A stretch of DNA of 64,000 nucleotides from Pseudoxanthomonas sp. F37 (GCF_022965755.1 NZ_CP095187.1:3286001-3350000), one strand, 5' to 3'; shown: positions 39,904 through 51,512, counted from the first letter of the stretch. A program made the numbers and translations. The notes: generated by a model from the letters alone, not told the origin.

Positions 39904-42737
39904 CAGCGCAGCTCTCCGGTGCGGGTGGAGCGCTCACCCGGTTCCATCACGCCCAGGTGCGATACGCGCGTGCGCGACGGGCGGATGGTGCCCATCATCG
40001 ACAGGATCAGCATGGCGCCGCCGAACACCACCAGGTACACGCCGGTATCGAAACCGATGGCGCTGGCCAGCGGCACCGTGCCTATCAGCGGAAGTTCCAG
40101 GTCCAGGTGCCCGCTGGTCAGGAACGGCACGCCGAAGGCCATCGAGGCCACCCCGCTCACGCCGGCCACGATCAGGCCCGCGCCGACGCACCGCACGTAG
40201 TCGAAGCCGAAGCGCGATTCCACCGAGGCCGCGCCCTGGATGACGTACTGCACCAGCAGCGGCACCGCCAGCACCAGCCCCGCGATGAAGCCGCCGCCCG
40301 GCGCATTGTGGCCGCGCAGGAACAGGAACACCGACACCGTCAGCGTCAACGGGAACATGATCTGCGCCAGGTCCGCGGGGACCGGCAGCTTCACCGGCGG
40401 ACCGGACATCACCTTCTCCGGCGCCATCCGCGCACGCCGCAGCAGCGCATGCACGATCAGCGCTGCGATGCCGAACACGGTGATCTCGCCGAAGGTGTCG
40501 AAGCCACGGAAATCCACCAGGATCACGTTCACCACGTTGGCGCCATAGGCTTCCGGCAGCGAACGGGCCAGCAATTCGCCGCTGATCGTATCGCCCGGCC
40601 GCGTCATCACCTGGTAGGCCAGCAGGCCCACGCCGGTGCCCGCGACCAGCGCCACCGCGATGTCGCGCAGGCGCCGCCGCGGCGTGCGCTCCGGCGGCGA
40701 GCGCGGCGGCAGGTAGTGCAGGCCGAGCAGCAGCAGGACCAGGCTGACCATTTCCACCATCAGCTGGGTCAGCGCCAGGTCCGGCGCGGACAGGAACACG
40801 AAGGCCAGGCTCACCATCAGGCCGGCGCCGCCCAGTACGACGACCGCCAGCAGCCGCTGCCGGTACAGCCGGATCGTCCAGACCGCACAGACCACCAGCA
40901 CCGCCCACAACAGCCAGCCCAGCAGCGGCATCGGCTGCGGCGCGCGCCATTGCAGCGCCGACGCGTCGGTACCGGCGAACGGGGCGGCACCGGCCGCGGC
41001 TGCCGCCAGCACCAGGCACAGCAGGCTGCGCTGCAGGCTGCCGTTGGCCAGTGTGTCGGTGAACCGGCCGGCCAGCGCGTACAGCGCCTCCATGTTCCAG
41101 CGGAACACCTTGCGCCCCAGCGAGCGGCGCACGATGGCGTGCAGGTCGAACAGGCGCCGCAGTCCGAAATACAGCGCGATGCCGCCCGCGATGCCGGCCA
41201 GGCTCATCAGCAGCGGCGTGTTGATCCCGTGCCACACCGCCAGGCTGTAGTCGGGCATGGCCTCGCCGAGGATCGCGGCGGCGCCCGCATGCAGCACCGG
41301 CGCCACCGTCCACGCCGGGAACATGCCCACCGCCACGCACAGCACCACCAGCACTTCCACCGGGATCTTCATCCAGCGCGGCGGCTCATGCGGCGTCACG
41401 TCCAATGCGCGCGGCCCGCTGCCGAAGAACGTCTCGTAGACGAACCGCAGGCTGTAGGCCACACCGAACATGCCGTACAGCAGCGCCGCCACCGCGATGC
41501 CGTCGCGCATCGCACGATGCCCGGGGATGTCCAGCGCTTCGGCGAAGAACATCTCCTTGGACAGGAAGCCGTTGAGCAGCGGGATGCCCGCCATCGCCAG
41601 CGACGCGATGATCGCCAGCGCACTGGTCCAGGGCATGTAGCGGCGCAGGTTGCCCAAGCGGCGGATGTCGCGCGTGCCGGTCTCGTGGTCGATGATGCCG
41701 GCCGCCATGAACAGCGAGGCCTTGAACGTGGCGTGGTTGAGGATGTGGAACACGCCCGCGACCACCGCCATCGGCGTGGAGATGCCGAACAGCAGGGTGA
41801 TCAGCCCCAGGTGCGAGATGGTCGAATACGCCAGCATCCCCTTCAGATCGTGCTGGAAGATCGCATGCCAGGCGCCGACCAGCAGGGTCAGCGCGCCGAC
41901 GGTGCTGACCACGTAGAAGAACAGGTCCGTGCCCGCCAGCGCCGGGTGCAGGCGCGCCAGCAGGAACACGCCCGCCTTCACCATGGTGGCCGAGTGCAGG
42001 TAGGCCGACACCGGCGTGGGCGCGGCCATCGCGTGCGGCAGCCAGAAGTGCAGCGGGAACTGCGCGCTCTTGGTGAACACGCCCGCCAGCACCAGCGCCA
42101 GCGCCCAGGGATACAGCGCGTTGCCGCGGATCAGTTCGCCCGAGGCCAGCACCACGTCCAGGTCGTAGCTGCCGACGATGCGCCCGAGCAGCAGCACGCC
42201 GCCCAGCAGGGCCAGCCCGCCGGCGCCGGTGATGGCCAGCGCCATCCGTGCCCCTTCCCGCGCGTCCTGGCGATGCGACCAGAATCCGATCAGCAGGAAC
42301 GAACTGATGCTCGTCAGTTCCCAGAACACCACCAGCAGCAGCAGGTTGCCGGCCAGCACCACGCCCAGCATCGAGCCCATGAACAGCAACAGGGAGGCGA
42401 AGAACCGCGGCGCGCTGTCCTTCCGGCTGAGGTAATAGTGCGCATACACCACCACCAATCCGCCGATCGCCAGCACCAGCCCGGCGAACATCCACGCCAG
42501 GCCATCCAGCCGCAGGGTGAACGCCAGGCCGATCTGGGGAATCCAGGCGTGGTCCGCACGCAGGTCCCACCCTTGCAGCACGCTCGGCGTCATCCATGCC
42601 AGCAGCAGCAGGCCCAGCAGCGGCGCCAGGCCGGCCAGCCATGCGGTGGCGCCGCGCGGAAGGCCGCGCGCCAGCGCCACCGCCAGCGCCAGGACGAACG
42701 GCAGCGCCAGCAGGATTTCAAGGAAAGGGATCATCAA
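39903..42737 (-). CDS. phaAB: Fused Mrp-type antiporter subunits A and B
   Basis: The 944-residue protein fuses MrpA (NuoL-like, with VVFWELTSISSFLLIGFW, KSAQFPLHFWLPHAMAAPTPVSAYLHSATMVKAG, and the MrpA C-terminal region near LTQLMVEMVSLVLLLLGLHYLP) to an MrpB domain (about 800-930, LFLRGHNAPGGGFIAGLVLA). Such fusion is the PhaAB form of group 2 Mrp systems, which exchange Na+ or K+ for protons and support pH and salt tolerance. It is the first gene of the operon. Confidence 0.96.
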   Translation of the reverse strand: MMIPFLEILLALPFVLALAVALARGLPRGATAWLAGLAPLLGLLLLAWMTPSVLQGWDLRADHAWIPQIGLAFTLRLDGLAWMFAGLVLAIGGLVVVYAHYYLSRKDSAPRFFASLLLFMGSMLGVVLAGNLLLLVVFWELTSISSFLLIGFWSHRQDAREGARMALAITGAGGLALLGGVLLLGRIVGSYDLDVVLASGELIRGNALYPWALALVLAGVFTKSAQFPLHFWLPHAMAAPTPVSAYLHSATMVKAGVFLLARLHPALAGTDLFFYVVSTVGALTLLVGAWHAIFQHDLKGMLAYSTISHLGLITLLFGISTPMAVVAGVFHILNHATFKASLFMAAGIIDHETGTRDIRRLGNLRRYMPWTSALAIIASLAMAGIPLLNGFLSKEMFFAEALDIPGHRAMRDGIAVAALLYGMFGVAYSLRFVYETFFGSGPRALDVTPHEPPRWMKIPVEVLVVLCVAVGMFPAWTVAPVLHAGAAAILGEAMPDYSLAVWHGINTPLLMSLAGIAGGIALYFGLRRLFDLHAIVRRSLGRKVFRWNMEALYALAGRFTDTLANGSLQRSLLCLVLAAAAAGAAPFAGTDASALQWRAPQPMPLLGWLLWAVLVVCAVWTIRLYRQRLLAVVVLGGAGLMVSLAFVFLSAPDLALTQLMVEMVSLVLLLLGLHYLPPRSPPERTPRRRLRDIAVALVAGTGVGLLAYQVMTRPGDTISGELLARSLPEAYGANVVNVILVDFRGFDTFGEITVFGIAALIVHALLRRARMAPEKVMSGPPVKLPVPADLAQIMFPLTLTVSVFLFLRGHNAPGGGFIAGLVLAVPLLVQYVIQGAASVESRFGFDYVRCVGAGLIVAGVSGVASMAFGVPFLTSGHLDLELPLIGTVPLASAIGFDTGVYLVVFGGAMLILSMMGTIRPSRTRVSHLGVMEPGERSTRTGELR

Positions 42738-42825
42738 CCGCCTTGCGTTGCAGGGAATGCGTCATTCGCGAGCAATCGCCCCGAGTTTAACAAACCCGTT
42801 CACACCTGCCTGAGCCTCCGTTCAG

Positions 42826-43776
42826 TCAGGCGAGCAGCGCGATCTCCAGCACCACCCATCCCGCGAAGGCGGCCAGCAACAGGCCACCTTCCACGCGGCT
42901 GATGCGCGGGTCGCCGCGCAGCATCGGGTACAGCACCAGCACGAAGGCGATGGCGGCGGGCAGTTCCAGCCGGACGAAGGATTCCGGCAGCGCCATGGGA
43001 CGGAAGGCCGCCATGCCGCCCACCACCACCAGCAGATTGAACAGGCTGGAACCGATGACGTGCCCGGCCACCATGTCGCCCTGCCCGCGCCGCGCCGCCA
43101 TCGCGGCGGCGGCGATCTCCGGCAGCGCGGTGCCGATGGCCACCGGCAGCAGGCCCGTCAGCAGCGGCGAAAGGCCCCAGTGGGCACCGATCACCGGCGC
43201 GCCCTGCACGACGAAGCGCGCGCCGTAGTAAAGCAGCGCAGCGGCCACCGCGAAGCGCAGCAGGTTCATCCACAGCACGGTGCGCGTGGCGGCGAACGCC
43301 TCCAGTTCCGCGCGCACGTCCGCGTCTTCGCGCGATGCGCGCGCCAGCAGGAACGCCAGGGCCGCCACGAATCCCAGCAGCAGCGCCATGCCTTCGCCCC
43401 GCCCCACCACGCCGTCCAGGCCGAACACGATGAGGGCCAGCGACGCCAGCGCCAGCAGCACCAGCAGGGGTGAAAGCACCCGCATCCGCACCAGGATCGG
43501 CGCGGCCACAGCGGCCAGCCCCAGCGTCAGCGCGAGGTTGACGATGTTGCTACCCACCGCATTGCCGAGGGCGAGTTCCTGGGAACCCACCCACACCGCG
43601 CGCGCGTTGACCGCCAGCTCAGGCAGCGAGGTGCCGAAGGCGATCAGCAACAGGCCCGCCACGAACGGCGAGGCCCCGATGCGCTGCGCCAGGCCCGATG
43701 CGCCCTTGACGATGGAGTCGCCGCCCAGCGCCAGCAACAGCAGCCCCAGCGCGAAGTATCCCCAGGCTTCCATCAT
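42826..43776 (-). CDS. Calcium/sodium antiporter family (CaCA) protein
   Basis: The 316-residue protein has about ten helices and the two inverted alpha-repeats of the YrbG/CaxA class: PFVAGLLLIAFGTSLPELAVN with GNAVGSNIVNLALTLG, and LLTGLLPVAIGTALPEIAAA with GHVIGSSLFNLLVVVG. It probably exchanges Ca2+ or other cations for Na+ or H+. It is encoded upstream of the Mrp operon on the same strand, 88 bp away. Confidence 0.92.
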   Translation of the reverse strand: MMEAWGYFALGLLLLALGGDSIVKGASGLAQRIGASPFVAGLLLIAFGTSLPELAVNARAVWVGSQELALGNAVGSNIVNLALTLGLAAVAAPILVRMRVLSPLLVLLALASLALIVFGLDGVVGRGEGMALLLGFVAALAFLLARASREDADVRAELEAFAATRTVLWMNLLRFAVAAALLYYGARFVVQGAPVIGAHWGLSPLLTGLLPVAIGTALPEIAAAAMAARRGQGDMVAGHVIGSSLFNLLVVVGGMAAFRPMALPESFVRLELPAAIAFVLVLYPMLRGDPRISRVEGGLLLAAFAGWVVLEIALLA

Positions 43777-43827
43777 CGCCCCGCCCTCCCCTCGTGGATG
43801 GCAGGGATTCTATGCCGCCCCGCTTGC

Positions 43828-44448
43828 TCAGGAACAGCCTTCCACGTACTCCACCTGCGGCGACAGGCCCACGCGCCACGAAGTGACCTTGCCGGCCGCG
43901 TCGGCTTCGAACACCAGTTTGGTCGGCGCCACATCGCCGGCGTCCATGGACAGGTACTGGCCACCCTGCGTGTACTTGTGCGGCGACGCCTTCAACGCGC
44001 CACCGTACAGCTTCTGCAAGTCCTCCACGCTCATGCCCACCTTGCCACCGCCGGGTGCGGTTTCCTTGTCGGTGCCCACGTCATAGCGGACGAACTTGCC
44101 TTCTTCCATCATGAAGGCGAAATCGGCGGGGCGGCTGATCCACTTCGGCCACAGATAGTGGCAGGTCGTGCCTTCCATCGGTGCGCCGTTCAGTTCGCCG
44201 CCCCAGGCAGCGCGCGCCTCCTCGACGGTGCTGCCCAGCTTCATGTCGCCGTAGCCCAGGAAGCTCGCTTGGCTGACCGGTCCGGCCGGCGCCGCCGTGT
44301 CGTCGGCCGCAGGCGTGGGCGCGGGGGCTTCGGCCATCGGCGTGGCGGTCGCGGTGGTCTGCGGTTCGGGCGCGGGCGCGGCGGCCTGTTCGCGCTGGCA
44401 CGCGGACAACAGCGTGACCGCCATCACGAGGGGCAACAACGACTTCAT
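43828..44448 (-). CDS. Hypothetical lipoprotein
   Basis: The 206-residue protein has a clear lipoprotein signal (LLSAC-Q, Cys17), a Pro/Ala/Thr-rich linker (about 22-60) and a globular part with FLGYGDMKLGSTVEEARAAW and a Cys pair. The pattern of a short amphipathic motif after the linker recalls periplasmic SmpA/BamE-like or DUF-type lipoproteins, but I cannot assign a family. Start at 44448 is chosen to place the signal peptide. Confidence 0.75.
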   Translation of the reverse strand: MKSLLPLVMAVTLLSACQREQAAAPAPEPQTTATATPMAEAPAPTPAADDTAAPAGPVSQASFLGYGDMKLGSTVEEARAAWGGELNGAPMEGTTCHYLWPKWISRPADFAFMMEEGKFVRYDVGTDKETAPGGGKVGMSVEDLQKLYGGALKASPHKYTQGGQYLSMDAGDVAPTKLVFEADAAGKVTSWRVGLSPQVEYVEGCS

Positions 44449-44571
44449 CGGCTCTCTCCAGTGCACAAACCTGAATCGTAGCGTCGCGGCGTTAAGTCGC
44501 CGCGAATGCCGCTGTCATCGGCACTTCATCACCGCCGCCTAGCCTGCGCGCGCACTCGCCCTCCGCCCGCC

Positions 44572-45096
44572 ATGCGCCCCACCAAGACCGACCTCGCCCG
44601 GCAGACGCTGCAGACCCATACGGGTGCGCTGGGCATGCGCGAGCGGCGCGCACTGATCCTGTGCGACGGGCAGCGCGACCTCGCCGAACTGGTGCGGCTG
44701 CTGGGACAGGACGCGCCGCTGCTGGTGCAACGCCTGGTTTCGGCAGGCTATCTGGTGGCGCCTCCCGCGCAGCGGGCGCCGCACGCATCGCCGCATCCGG
44801 GCGCCCCCTCCACCGGTACGCGCCGCTCGCTCGTGGCGGCCAAGGTCTATCTGTCGGGCATGCTGGAACTGCAGCGCGACCCCACGGCCGCGCACCATCG
44901 CGACCGCCTGCAGGCACGCCTGGACGATGAGACCCTGCTCGATGCGCTGGCCGACGCGTACCGGTTCCTCGAGGGCCGCGTGGCGTCCACGCTGGCCGGC
45001 CGCATCCGCGAGCGTCTGTTCGAAGCGCTGCCGCCCGAGCCGCTGCAGCGCATGCAGGCCCTGCTGGACGCCCGCGCCGATGCGTCCCTGTCCTGA
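44572..45096 (+). CDS. Hypothetical protein
   Basis: The 174-residue protein is soluble and helical. The N-terminal part (ALILCDGQRDLAELVRLLGQ, then LLVQRLVSAGYLV) looks like a small winged-helix or helical bundle, followed by a Pro/His-rich linker and a C-terminal helical domain. I do not recognise the family. It is transcribed towards hmgA. Start at 44572 is the most likely ATG; a longer version from 44506 begins in low-complexity sequence. Confidence 0.65.
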   Translation: MRPTKTDLARQTLQTHTGALGMRERRALILCDGQRDLAELVRLLGQDAPLLVQRLVSAGYLVAPPAQRAPHASPHPGAPSTGTRRSLVAAKVYLSGMLELQRDPTAAHHRDRLQARLDDETLLDALADAYRFLEGRVASTLAGRIRERLFEALPPEPLQRMQALLDARADASLS

Positions 45097-45102
45097 CGGA
45101 CC

Positions 45103-46407
45103 TCAGGCCTGCGGCGGCGCGAAGTGCTTGCGCAGACCGGCCCAGCAGGCCTGGTAGTCGCGTTGCCGGTGCGGCGCCTCGATCGCCTGGCGGGTAGGAC
45201 GGATCACCGCGCGCGTCTCGAACATGAACGCCATCGTGTCGGTGATGACGTCCGGCTTGGACAGGTCCGCGTTCGACGCCTTCTCGAACGTCGCCGCATC
45301 GGGGCCATGACCCGTCATGCCGTTGTGCAGCGACGCGCCGCCCGGCGCGAAGCCCTCGGCCTTGGCGTCGTACACGCCGTGGATCAGCCCCATGAACTCG
45401 CTGGCGATGTTGCGGTGGAACCACGGCGGACGGAACGTGTCCTGCGCCACCAGCCAGCGCGGCGGGAAGATCACGAAATCCATGTTGCCCACGCCCGGCG
45501 TGTCGCTGGGCGAGGTCAGCACCAGGAAGATCGAGGGGTCGGGGTGGTCGTAGCTGATCGAGCCCAAGGTGTTGAAGCGGCGCAGGTCGTAGCGGTACGG
45601 CGCATAGTTGCCGTGCCAGCCCACCACGTCCAGCGGCGAATGGCCGATGTCCGCGCGCCACAGATGGCCCTGGAACTTGGCGATCAGTTCGAACCCGCCT
45701 TCCATGTCCTCGTAGGCGGCGACCGGCGTTTCGAAATCGCGGGGATTGGCCAGGCCGTTGGAGCCGATGGGCCCCAGGTCCGGCAATCGCAGCGCCGCAC
45801 CGAAGTTCTCGCAGAGATAGCCGCGCGCCTCACCATCGGGCAACTCGACCAGGAAACGCACGCCCCGCGGAATCACCGCGATCTGCTGCGGTTCGATGTC
45901 GAGCACGCCGAACTCGGTGGCGATGCGCAGGCGCCCCTGCTGCGGCACGATCAGCAACTCGCCATCGGCGTCGTAGAAGTAGCGCCCCTGCATCGACCGG
46001 TTGGCCGCATACAGGTGGATGCCGACGCCATGCTGACCCTCCGGACCGCCATTGCCCGCCATGGTGTACAGGCCGTCGACGAAGTCCGTCGGCGACTCCG
46101 GCATGGGCAGCGGCGACCAGCGCATCTGGTCCGGCGACACCGGTCCGGCGCTGAAATCGCTGTGCAGGCGGTGCTGCGCGTAGGGCTGGAACGGCCCGTG
46201 CATCGCCGCCGGGCGGATGCGGTACAGCCAGCTGCGCCGGTTCTCCGCCCGCGGTGCGGTGAAGGCCGTGCCGCTGAGCTGTTCGGCATACAGCCCGTGC
46301 GCCACCCGCTGCGGCGAGTTGCGGCCTTCTGGCAGGGTGCCCGGTATCGCCTCGGTGGCGAAGTGGTTGCCGAAGCCGGTCTGGTAGGCGGAGTTGCCGG
46401 TCGCCAT
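45103..46407 (-). CDS. hmgA: Homogentisate 1,2-dioxygenase
   Basis: The 434-residue enzyme opens the homogentisate ring in tyrosine/phenylalanine breakdown. Signatures: [19 protein letters not shown] start, [24 protein letters not shown] (iron ligands His and Glu), and [16 protein letters not shown]. It lies downstream of hpd on the same strand, separated by a GTAG repeat pair. The start at 46407 fits the family; the extension into the repeat is not used. Confidence 0.97.
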   Translation of the reverse strand: MATGNSAYQTGFGNHFATEAIPGTLPEGRNSPQRVAHGLYAEQLSGTAFTAPRAENRRSWLYRIRPAAMHGPFQPYAQHRLHSDFSAGPVSPDQMRWSPLPMPESPTDFVDGLYTMAGNGGPEGQHGVGIHLYAANRSMQGRYFYDADGELLIVPQQGRLRIATEFGVLDIEPQQIAVIPRGVRFLVELPDGEARGYLCENFGAALRLPDLGPIGSNGLANPRDFETPVAAYEDMEGGFELIAKFQGHLWRADIGHSPLDVVGWHGNYAPYRYDLRRFNTLGSISYDHPDPSIFLVLTSPSDTPGVGNMDFVIFPPRWLVAQDTFRPPWFHRNIASEFMGLIHGVYDAKAEGFAPGGASLHNGMTGHGPDAATFEKASNADLSKPDVITDTMAFMFETRAVIRPTRQAIEAPHRQRDYQACWAGLRKHFAPPQA

Positions 46408-46418
46408 GGTCGTGTTCC

Positions 46419-46494
46419 TGTAGGAGCGGGCCATGCCCGCGATGCTTTCACGCCTGCTGTGATCCAAGGGCCCGCGGGCATGGCCCGCTCCTAC
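46419..46494. repeat. GTAG-type palindrome pair between hpd and hmgA
   Basis: TGTAGGAGCGGGCCATGCCC... (46419-46445) faces an inverted relative (46470-46494) across 24 bp. The right copy is slightly different (GCCCGCGGGCATGG). It lies inside the presumed hpd-hmgA transcript. Confidence 0.85.
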
Positions 46495-46502
46495 GGAAGC
46501 TA

Positions 46503-47600
46503 CTACAAGACCCCGCGCTTCATCTGGTCGCGCTCGATGCTCTCGAACAGCGCCTGGAAGTTGCCTTCGCCGAAGCCTTCGTTGCCCTTGCGCTGGATGA
46601 TCTCGAAGAAGATCGGGCCCAGCGCGTTCTGGGTGAAGATCTGCAACAGCTTGCGCTGCTTGGTCTCCACGTCGGCGTCGATCAGGATCCTGTTGCGCGC
46701 CAGCCGCGCCACGTCCTCGCCGTGGTTGGGAATACGCTGGTCGATCACCTCGAAATAGGTGTCCGGGGTATCCAGGAATTCCACCCCGGCCGCGCGCATC
46801 TGTTCCACCGTGGTGTAGATGTCCTCGGTGAAGCAGGCGATGTGCTGGATGCCCTCGCCCTTGTAGGCGTCCAGGTACTCGTTGATCTGGCTCTTCGGGT
46901 CGCTGGACTCGTTGAGCGGGATGCGCACCATGCCGTCCGGCGCGGTCATCGCCTTGGACAGCAGGCCGGTCTTGGCGCCCTTGATGTCGAAGTAGCGGAT
47001 CTCGCGGAAGTTGAACAGCCGCTCGTAGTAGTCCGCCCACTTGGCCATGTTGCCGTGGTAGAGGTTGTGGGTCAGATGATCGATGAAGGTCAGCCCGAAG
47101 CCCTTCGGCATCAGGTCCACGCCGGGCAGGTATTCGTAGTCCGGATCGTGGATGGTGCCCTTGTCGTCGTAACGGTCGACGATGTACAGCATGCAGTCGC
47201 CGATGCCCTTGATGACCGGCGCGGCCACGGCCTTGGTCAGTTCGTCGGCGGCGTCGAAGGACTCGGCGCCGTTCTTCAGCGCCTGCACGCGCGCCCATTC
47301 GGCCAGCTTCTTCACCCGGATCGCGAAACCGCAGGCGCTGGGCCCGTGCTGGGCCGCGAAGCGGGCGGCGAAGGAGTCCGGATCCTCGTTGATCAGGAAC
47401 GTGCAGTCGCCCTGGCGGTAGGTGCTGATCGGCCGCGTCCTGTGGCGCGCGACCTGGACGAAGCCCAGCTTGCGGAAGTAGTCGTGCAGATGGTGGGCCT
47501 GCCCCGCGGGCGCGGCGAACTCGACGAATTCGAAGCCGTCGATGCCCATCGGGTTGTCGAACGTCGTGGGCTGCATGCCCAGGTTGGGTTGTGCGTTCAT
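46503..47600 (-). CDS. hpd: 4-hydroxyphenylpyruvate dioxygenase
   Basis: The 365-residue VOC-fold enzyme turns 4-hydroxyphenylpyruvate into homogentisate. The iron ligands lie in [17 protein letters not shown] (His), [13 protein letters not shown] (His) and [18 protein letters not shown] (Glu). The ATG at 47600 has GAGG about 7 nt upstream. Its promoter region contains a perfect palindrome shared with the divergent MarR gene. Confidence 0.97.
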   Translation of the reverse strand: MNAQPNLGMQPTTFDNPMGIDGFEFVEFAAPAGQAHHLHDYFRKLGFVQVARHRTRPISTYRQGDCTFLINEDPDSFAARFAAQHGPSACGFAIRVKKLAEWARVQALKNGAESFDAADELTKAVAAPVIKGIGDCMLYIVDRYDDKGTIHDPDYEYLPGVDLMPKGFGLTFIDHLTHNLYHGNMAKWADYYERLFNFREIRYFDIKGAKTGLLSKAMTAPDGMVRIPLNESSDPKSQINEYLDAYKGEGIQHIACFTEDIYTTVEQMRAAGVEFLDTPDTYFEVIDQRIPNHGEDVARLARNRILIDADVETKQRKLLQIFTQNALGPIFFEIIQRKGNEGFGEGNFQALFESIERDQMKRGVL

Positions 47601-47634
47601 GGGGCACCTCGCTAGGCTTGCCGGAATAAGTCCC

Positions 47635-47654
47635 AATATAGTTTCAGCTGAAAC
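47635..47654. promoter_or_regulatory. Promoter with overlapping palindromic operator for hpd/marR
   Basis: A perfect 14-bp palindrome GTTTCAGCTGAAAC occupies 47641-47654, in the 76-bp gap between hpd and the MarR gene. On the minus strand it is followed directly by TATATT (47640-47635), a plausible -10 box for hpd. A repressor bound there would block hpd and probably its own gene. The MarR-type regulator next door is the obvious ligand-sensing candidate. Confidence 0.65.
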
Positions 47655-47676
47655 CACCCACAAGTAGCAGCGCAGC

Positions 47677-48150
47677 ATGAGCGAACCCGCCACCCCCGCC
47701 GTCCACGCCGACTTCGACCTCGACCGCCTGTTTTCCTACCGGCTGAGCGTGCTGTCCAACCGCATCAGCGGGGCGATCTCCCGCGAGTATCACCGCCGTT
47801 TCGGCCTGGCGATCACCGAATGGCGGGTCATGGCGGTGCTGGGGCGCTTCCCGGGCCTGTCGGCCGGCGAGGTGGCCGCCCGGACCGCGATGGACAAGGT
47901 GGCGGTCAGCCGGGCGGTGGCCCGCCTGCTGGAACGGGCGCTGATCCAGCGCGAGATCCACGGCGACGACCGCCGCCGCTCGGTGCTGGCGTTGACCGAC
48001 GAAGGCTTCCGGGTCTACGACGAGGTGGCGCCGATGGTCATCGAGTACCACCAGCGCATGCTGGAACCGTTGACCGAGGAAGAGCGGGCGATGCTGGACC
48101 GGCTGATCGACAAGCTGGCCGGGGAAGGCGTCAGGCGCATCGAAAGCTGA
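47677..48150 (+). CDS. MarR-family regulator, probably of homogentisate genes
   Basis: The 157-residue protein has a MarR winged helix-turn-helix (about 45-115: RFGLAITEWRVMAVL, GEVAARTAMDKVAVSRAVARL recognition helix, and the DDRRRSVLALTDEG wing). It is divergent from hpd and faces the palindrome at 47641-47654. This resembles HmgR-type control of tyrosine catabolism, where homogentisate releases the repressor; that is an inference from position. Confidence 0.88.
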   Translation: MSEPATPAVHADFDLDRLFSYRLSVLSNRISGAISREYHRRFGLAITEWRVMAVLGRFPGLSAGEVAARTAMDKVAVSRAVARLLERALIQREIHGDDRRRSVLALTDEGFRVYDEVAPMVIEYHQRMLEPLTEEERAMLDRLIDKLAGEGVRRIES

Positions 48151-48265
48151 GCGGCGCAGGCCCGGATACGAAGAACGGCGGCCGATGGCCGCCGTTCTCA
48201 CTGGATTCCCGCCTGCGGGGATGACGCATCGGCAAAGGCGCGCCCGCCGGGCGCGCGCCGATGCG

Positions 48266-49798
<1,533 letters not shown>

Positions 49799-50009
49799 GC
49801 GGGCTCCCCCTAGAGTGTGGTTCAGGATTTCGGTTTCCCGTGCAACCGGCACGGAACGGGCGAGGATCACCGAGACGGCCAGCCCCCGTCAAATCGATGA
49901 AACAGGGGCCCGAAGGCGTCGATTCTGCCTGTTCAGCCATGCAAATAGCTGATTGCAAAGCATTTTGCTGCGTGACGCGGGCGCTGGGACGCGCCCGCTT
50001 TGCGCGCCC

Positions 50010-50648
50010 TCAACGCGGCCGCAGGTAGCGCGCATCGTCGAACGTGCTGCACCACTGCGGTCGGTAGACCACGATCAGCGCCATCGCCCCACCCGTCAGG
50101 AACGCCTCGCCGAACATCATCAAGGGCGTGGCCAGCAGGTAGAACCCGGCGCCCGGCAGCCCCAGCCAGGCCGCGGCCAGATACTTGCCCAGGTTGCTGG
50201 CCGCGATGGCCAGCGCGCCGCCCAGGAAGCCCTGCACCAGCACGTACACGAACAGGTTGGGCGGCAAGCGGCGTTCGCAGAGCCGCGACCAGGCCCAGCC
50301 CAGTGCCACCGGCACGGCCGCCGTGGCCAGGAAATCCGGACCGGGTCCCAGCCACGCGTAACCGAACGGCCAGGCCACCAGCGAGGCGACCGCCAGCGCC
50401 CACAGGGCGAACACCGGGCCGAACATCAGCACCGCCACCATCGCGCCGGTGAAGTTCAGCTGCACGCCGGCCAGGCCATGGGTGTTGAACACGCGCAGCA
50501 GTACCAGCGCCATCGTCGCCATGCCCAGCACGCGCTGGGCCTCGGGATCGCCCCGCAGCTTGTGCCAGGGCAGCCGGGGCACGGCCAGCGCCAGGACCGC
50601 CAGCGCCACCGCGCCCGCCAGCCACTGCAGCGCCGCCATCGCATCCAT
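50010..50648 (-). CDS. CbiM-like membrane protein
   Basis: The 212-residue protein has about six helices and resembles energy-coupling-factor/CbiM-type membrane proteins (VQLNFTGAMVAVLMFGPVFALWALAVASLV and LMMFGEAFLTGGAMALIVV). No ECF ATPase or cobalt genes are adjacent. It starts 3 nt after the tryptophan dioxygenase stop codon, so the two form an operon. Substrate unknown. Confidence 0.7.
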   Translation of the reverse strand: MDAMAALQWLAGAVALAVLALAVPRLPWHKLRGDPEAQRVLGMATMALVLLRVFNTHGLAGVQLNFTGAMVAVLMFGPVFALWALAVASLVAWPFGYAWLGPGPDFLATAAVPVALGWAWSRLCERRLPPNLFVYVLVQGFLGGALAIAASNLGKYLAAAWLGLPGAGFYLLATPLMMFGEAFLTGGAMALIVVYRPQWCSTFDDARYLRPR

Positions 50649-50651
50649 CGG

Positions 50652-51512
50652 TCAGCGGCCGGGCCCGATCGAGGTACGCACGTCGAACAGCTCCGGAAAG
50701 AACGTCAGTTCCAGCGCCTGGCGCAGGAAGCCCACGCCGCTCGACCCGCCGGTGCCGCGCTTGAAGCCGATGATGCGCATCACCGTGCGCATGTGGCGGA
50801 AGCGCCACAGCTGGAACTGGCTTTCCAGGTCCACCAGGTCCTCGCACAGCGAATACTCGCGCCAGTAGCGGTCGGTGTCCTCGTAGATGGCCTCGAACAC
50901 CGGCAGCAGCGCGGCGTCGGCGGCGTGCGACTGCCGCCAGTCGCGCTGCAGGTGCTGCGCGGGGATGGCGTGGTCCCAGCGCGCCAGGTACATCAGGAAT
51001 TCGTCGTACAGGCTGGGCGCGTCCAGCACGGCTTCCAGCCCGGCATGGCCTTCGGGGTCGTGGGCGAACACCTTCAGCATCGCCGCGTTCTTGTTGCCCA
51101 GCAGGAACTCGATGGTGCGGTACTGCAGCGACTGGAAACCCGAGGACGGGCCCAGCAGGTCGCGGAAGCCCATGTATTCCGATGGCGTCAGGGTTTCCAG
51201 CACCGACCACTGCTCGGTCAGCTGGCGCATCACCTGCTTGGCGCGCGCCAGCACCTTGCGGCACTGCCACACCTGGTCGCGCTGCAGGAAGCCGGTGGCG
51301 GCCCGCAGCTCGTGGATCATCAGCTTCATCCACAGCTCCGACACCTGGTGCTGCACGATGAACAGCATCTCGTCGTGGTGCGGCGGATCCGACACCGGGT
51401 GCTGCGCCGACAGCAGCCGCTCTAGCTGCAGGTAGCCGCCGTAGCTCATGCGGCCTGACAGGTCGGTATGGATGCCCGCCTCCAGCGGGCGCTCGTTCTT
51501 TTCTACGGCCAT
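50652..51512 (-). CDS. kynA: Tryptophan 2,3-dioxygenase
   Basis: The 286-residue heme enzyme opens the indole ring of tryptophan to N-formylkynurenine. Family landmarks: [33 protein letters not shown] (distal His), [20 protein letters not shown] and the heme-His region [21 protein letters not shown]. The start at 51512 ([15 protein letters not shown]) is chosen by family likeness. It is divergent from the secreted nuclease gene. Confidence 0.96.
   Translation of the reverse strand: MAVEKNERPLEAGIHTDLSGRMSYGGYLQLERLLSAQHPVSDPPHHDEMLFIVQHQVSELWMKLMIHELRAATGFLQRDQVWQCRKVLARAKQVMRQLTEQWSVLETLTPSEYMGFRDLLGPSSGFQSLQYRTIEFLLGNKNAAMLKVFAHDPEGHAGLEAVLDAPSLYDEFLMYLARWDHAIPAQHLQRDWRQSHAADAALLPVFEAIYEDTDRYWREYSLCEDLVDLESQFQLWRFRHMRTVMRIIGFKRGTGGSSGVGFLRQALELTFFPELFDVRTSIGPGR

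Noticed and set aside
39885-42902. A 1005-codon plus-strand open frame over phaAB
   Set aside because: The translation is almost entirely Arg/Gln/His repeats opposite a clear membrane protein; no domain or plausible start.
43828-43964. Overlapping small frames near the antiporter and lipoprotein genes
   Set aside because: They lie inside the lipoprotein gene in another frame and lack ribosome-binding sites or domains.
46408-46446. In-frame extension of hmgA into the GTAG repeat
   Set aside because: The added residues come from the repeat, and the known family start is at 46407. Unlike the E1beta and E2 cases, no conserved coding lies upstream.
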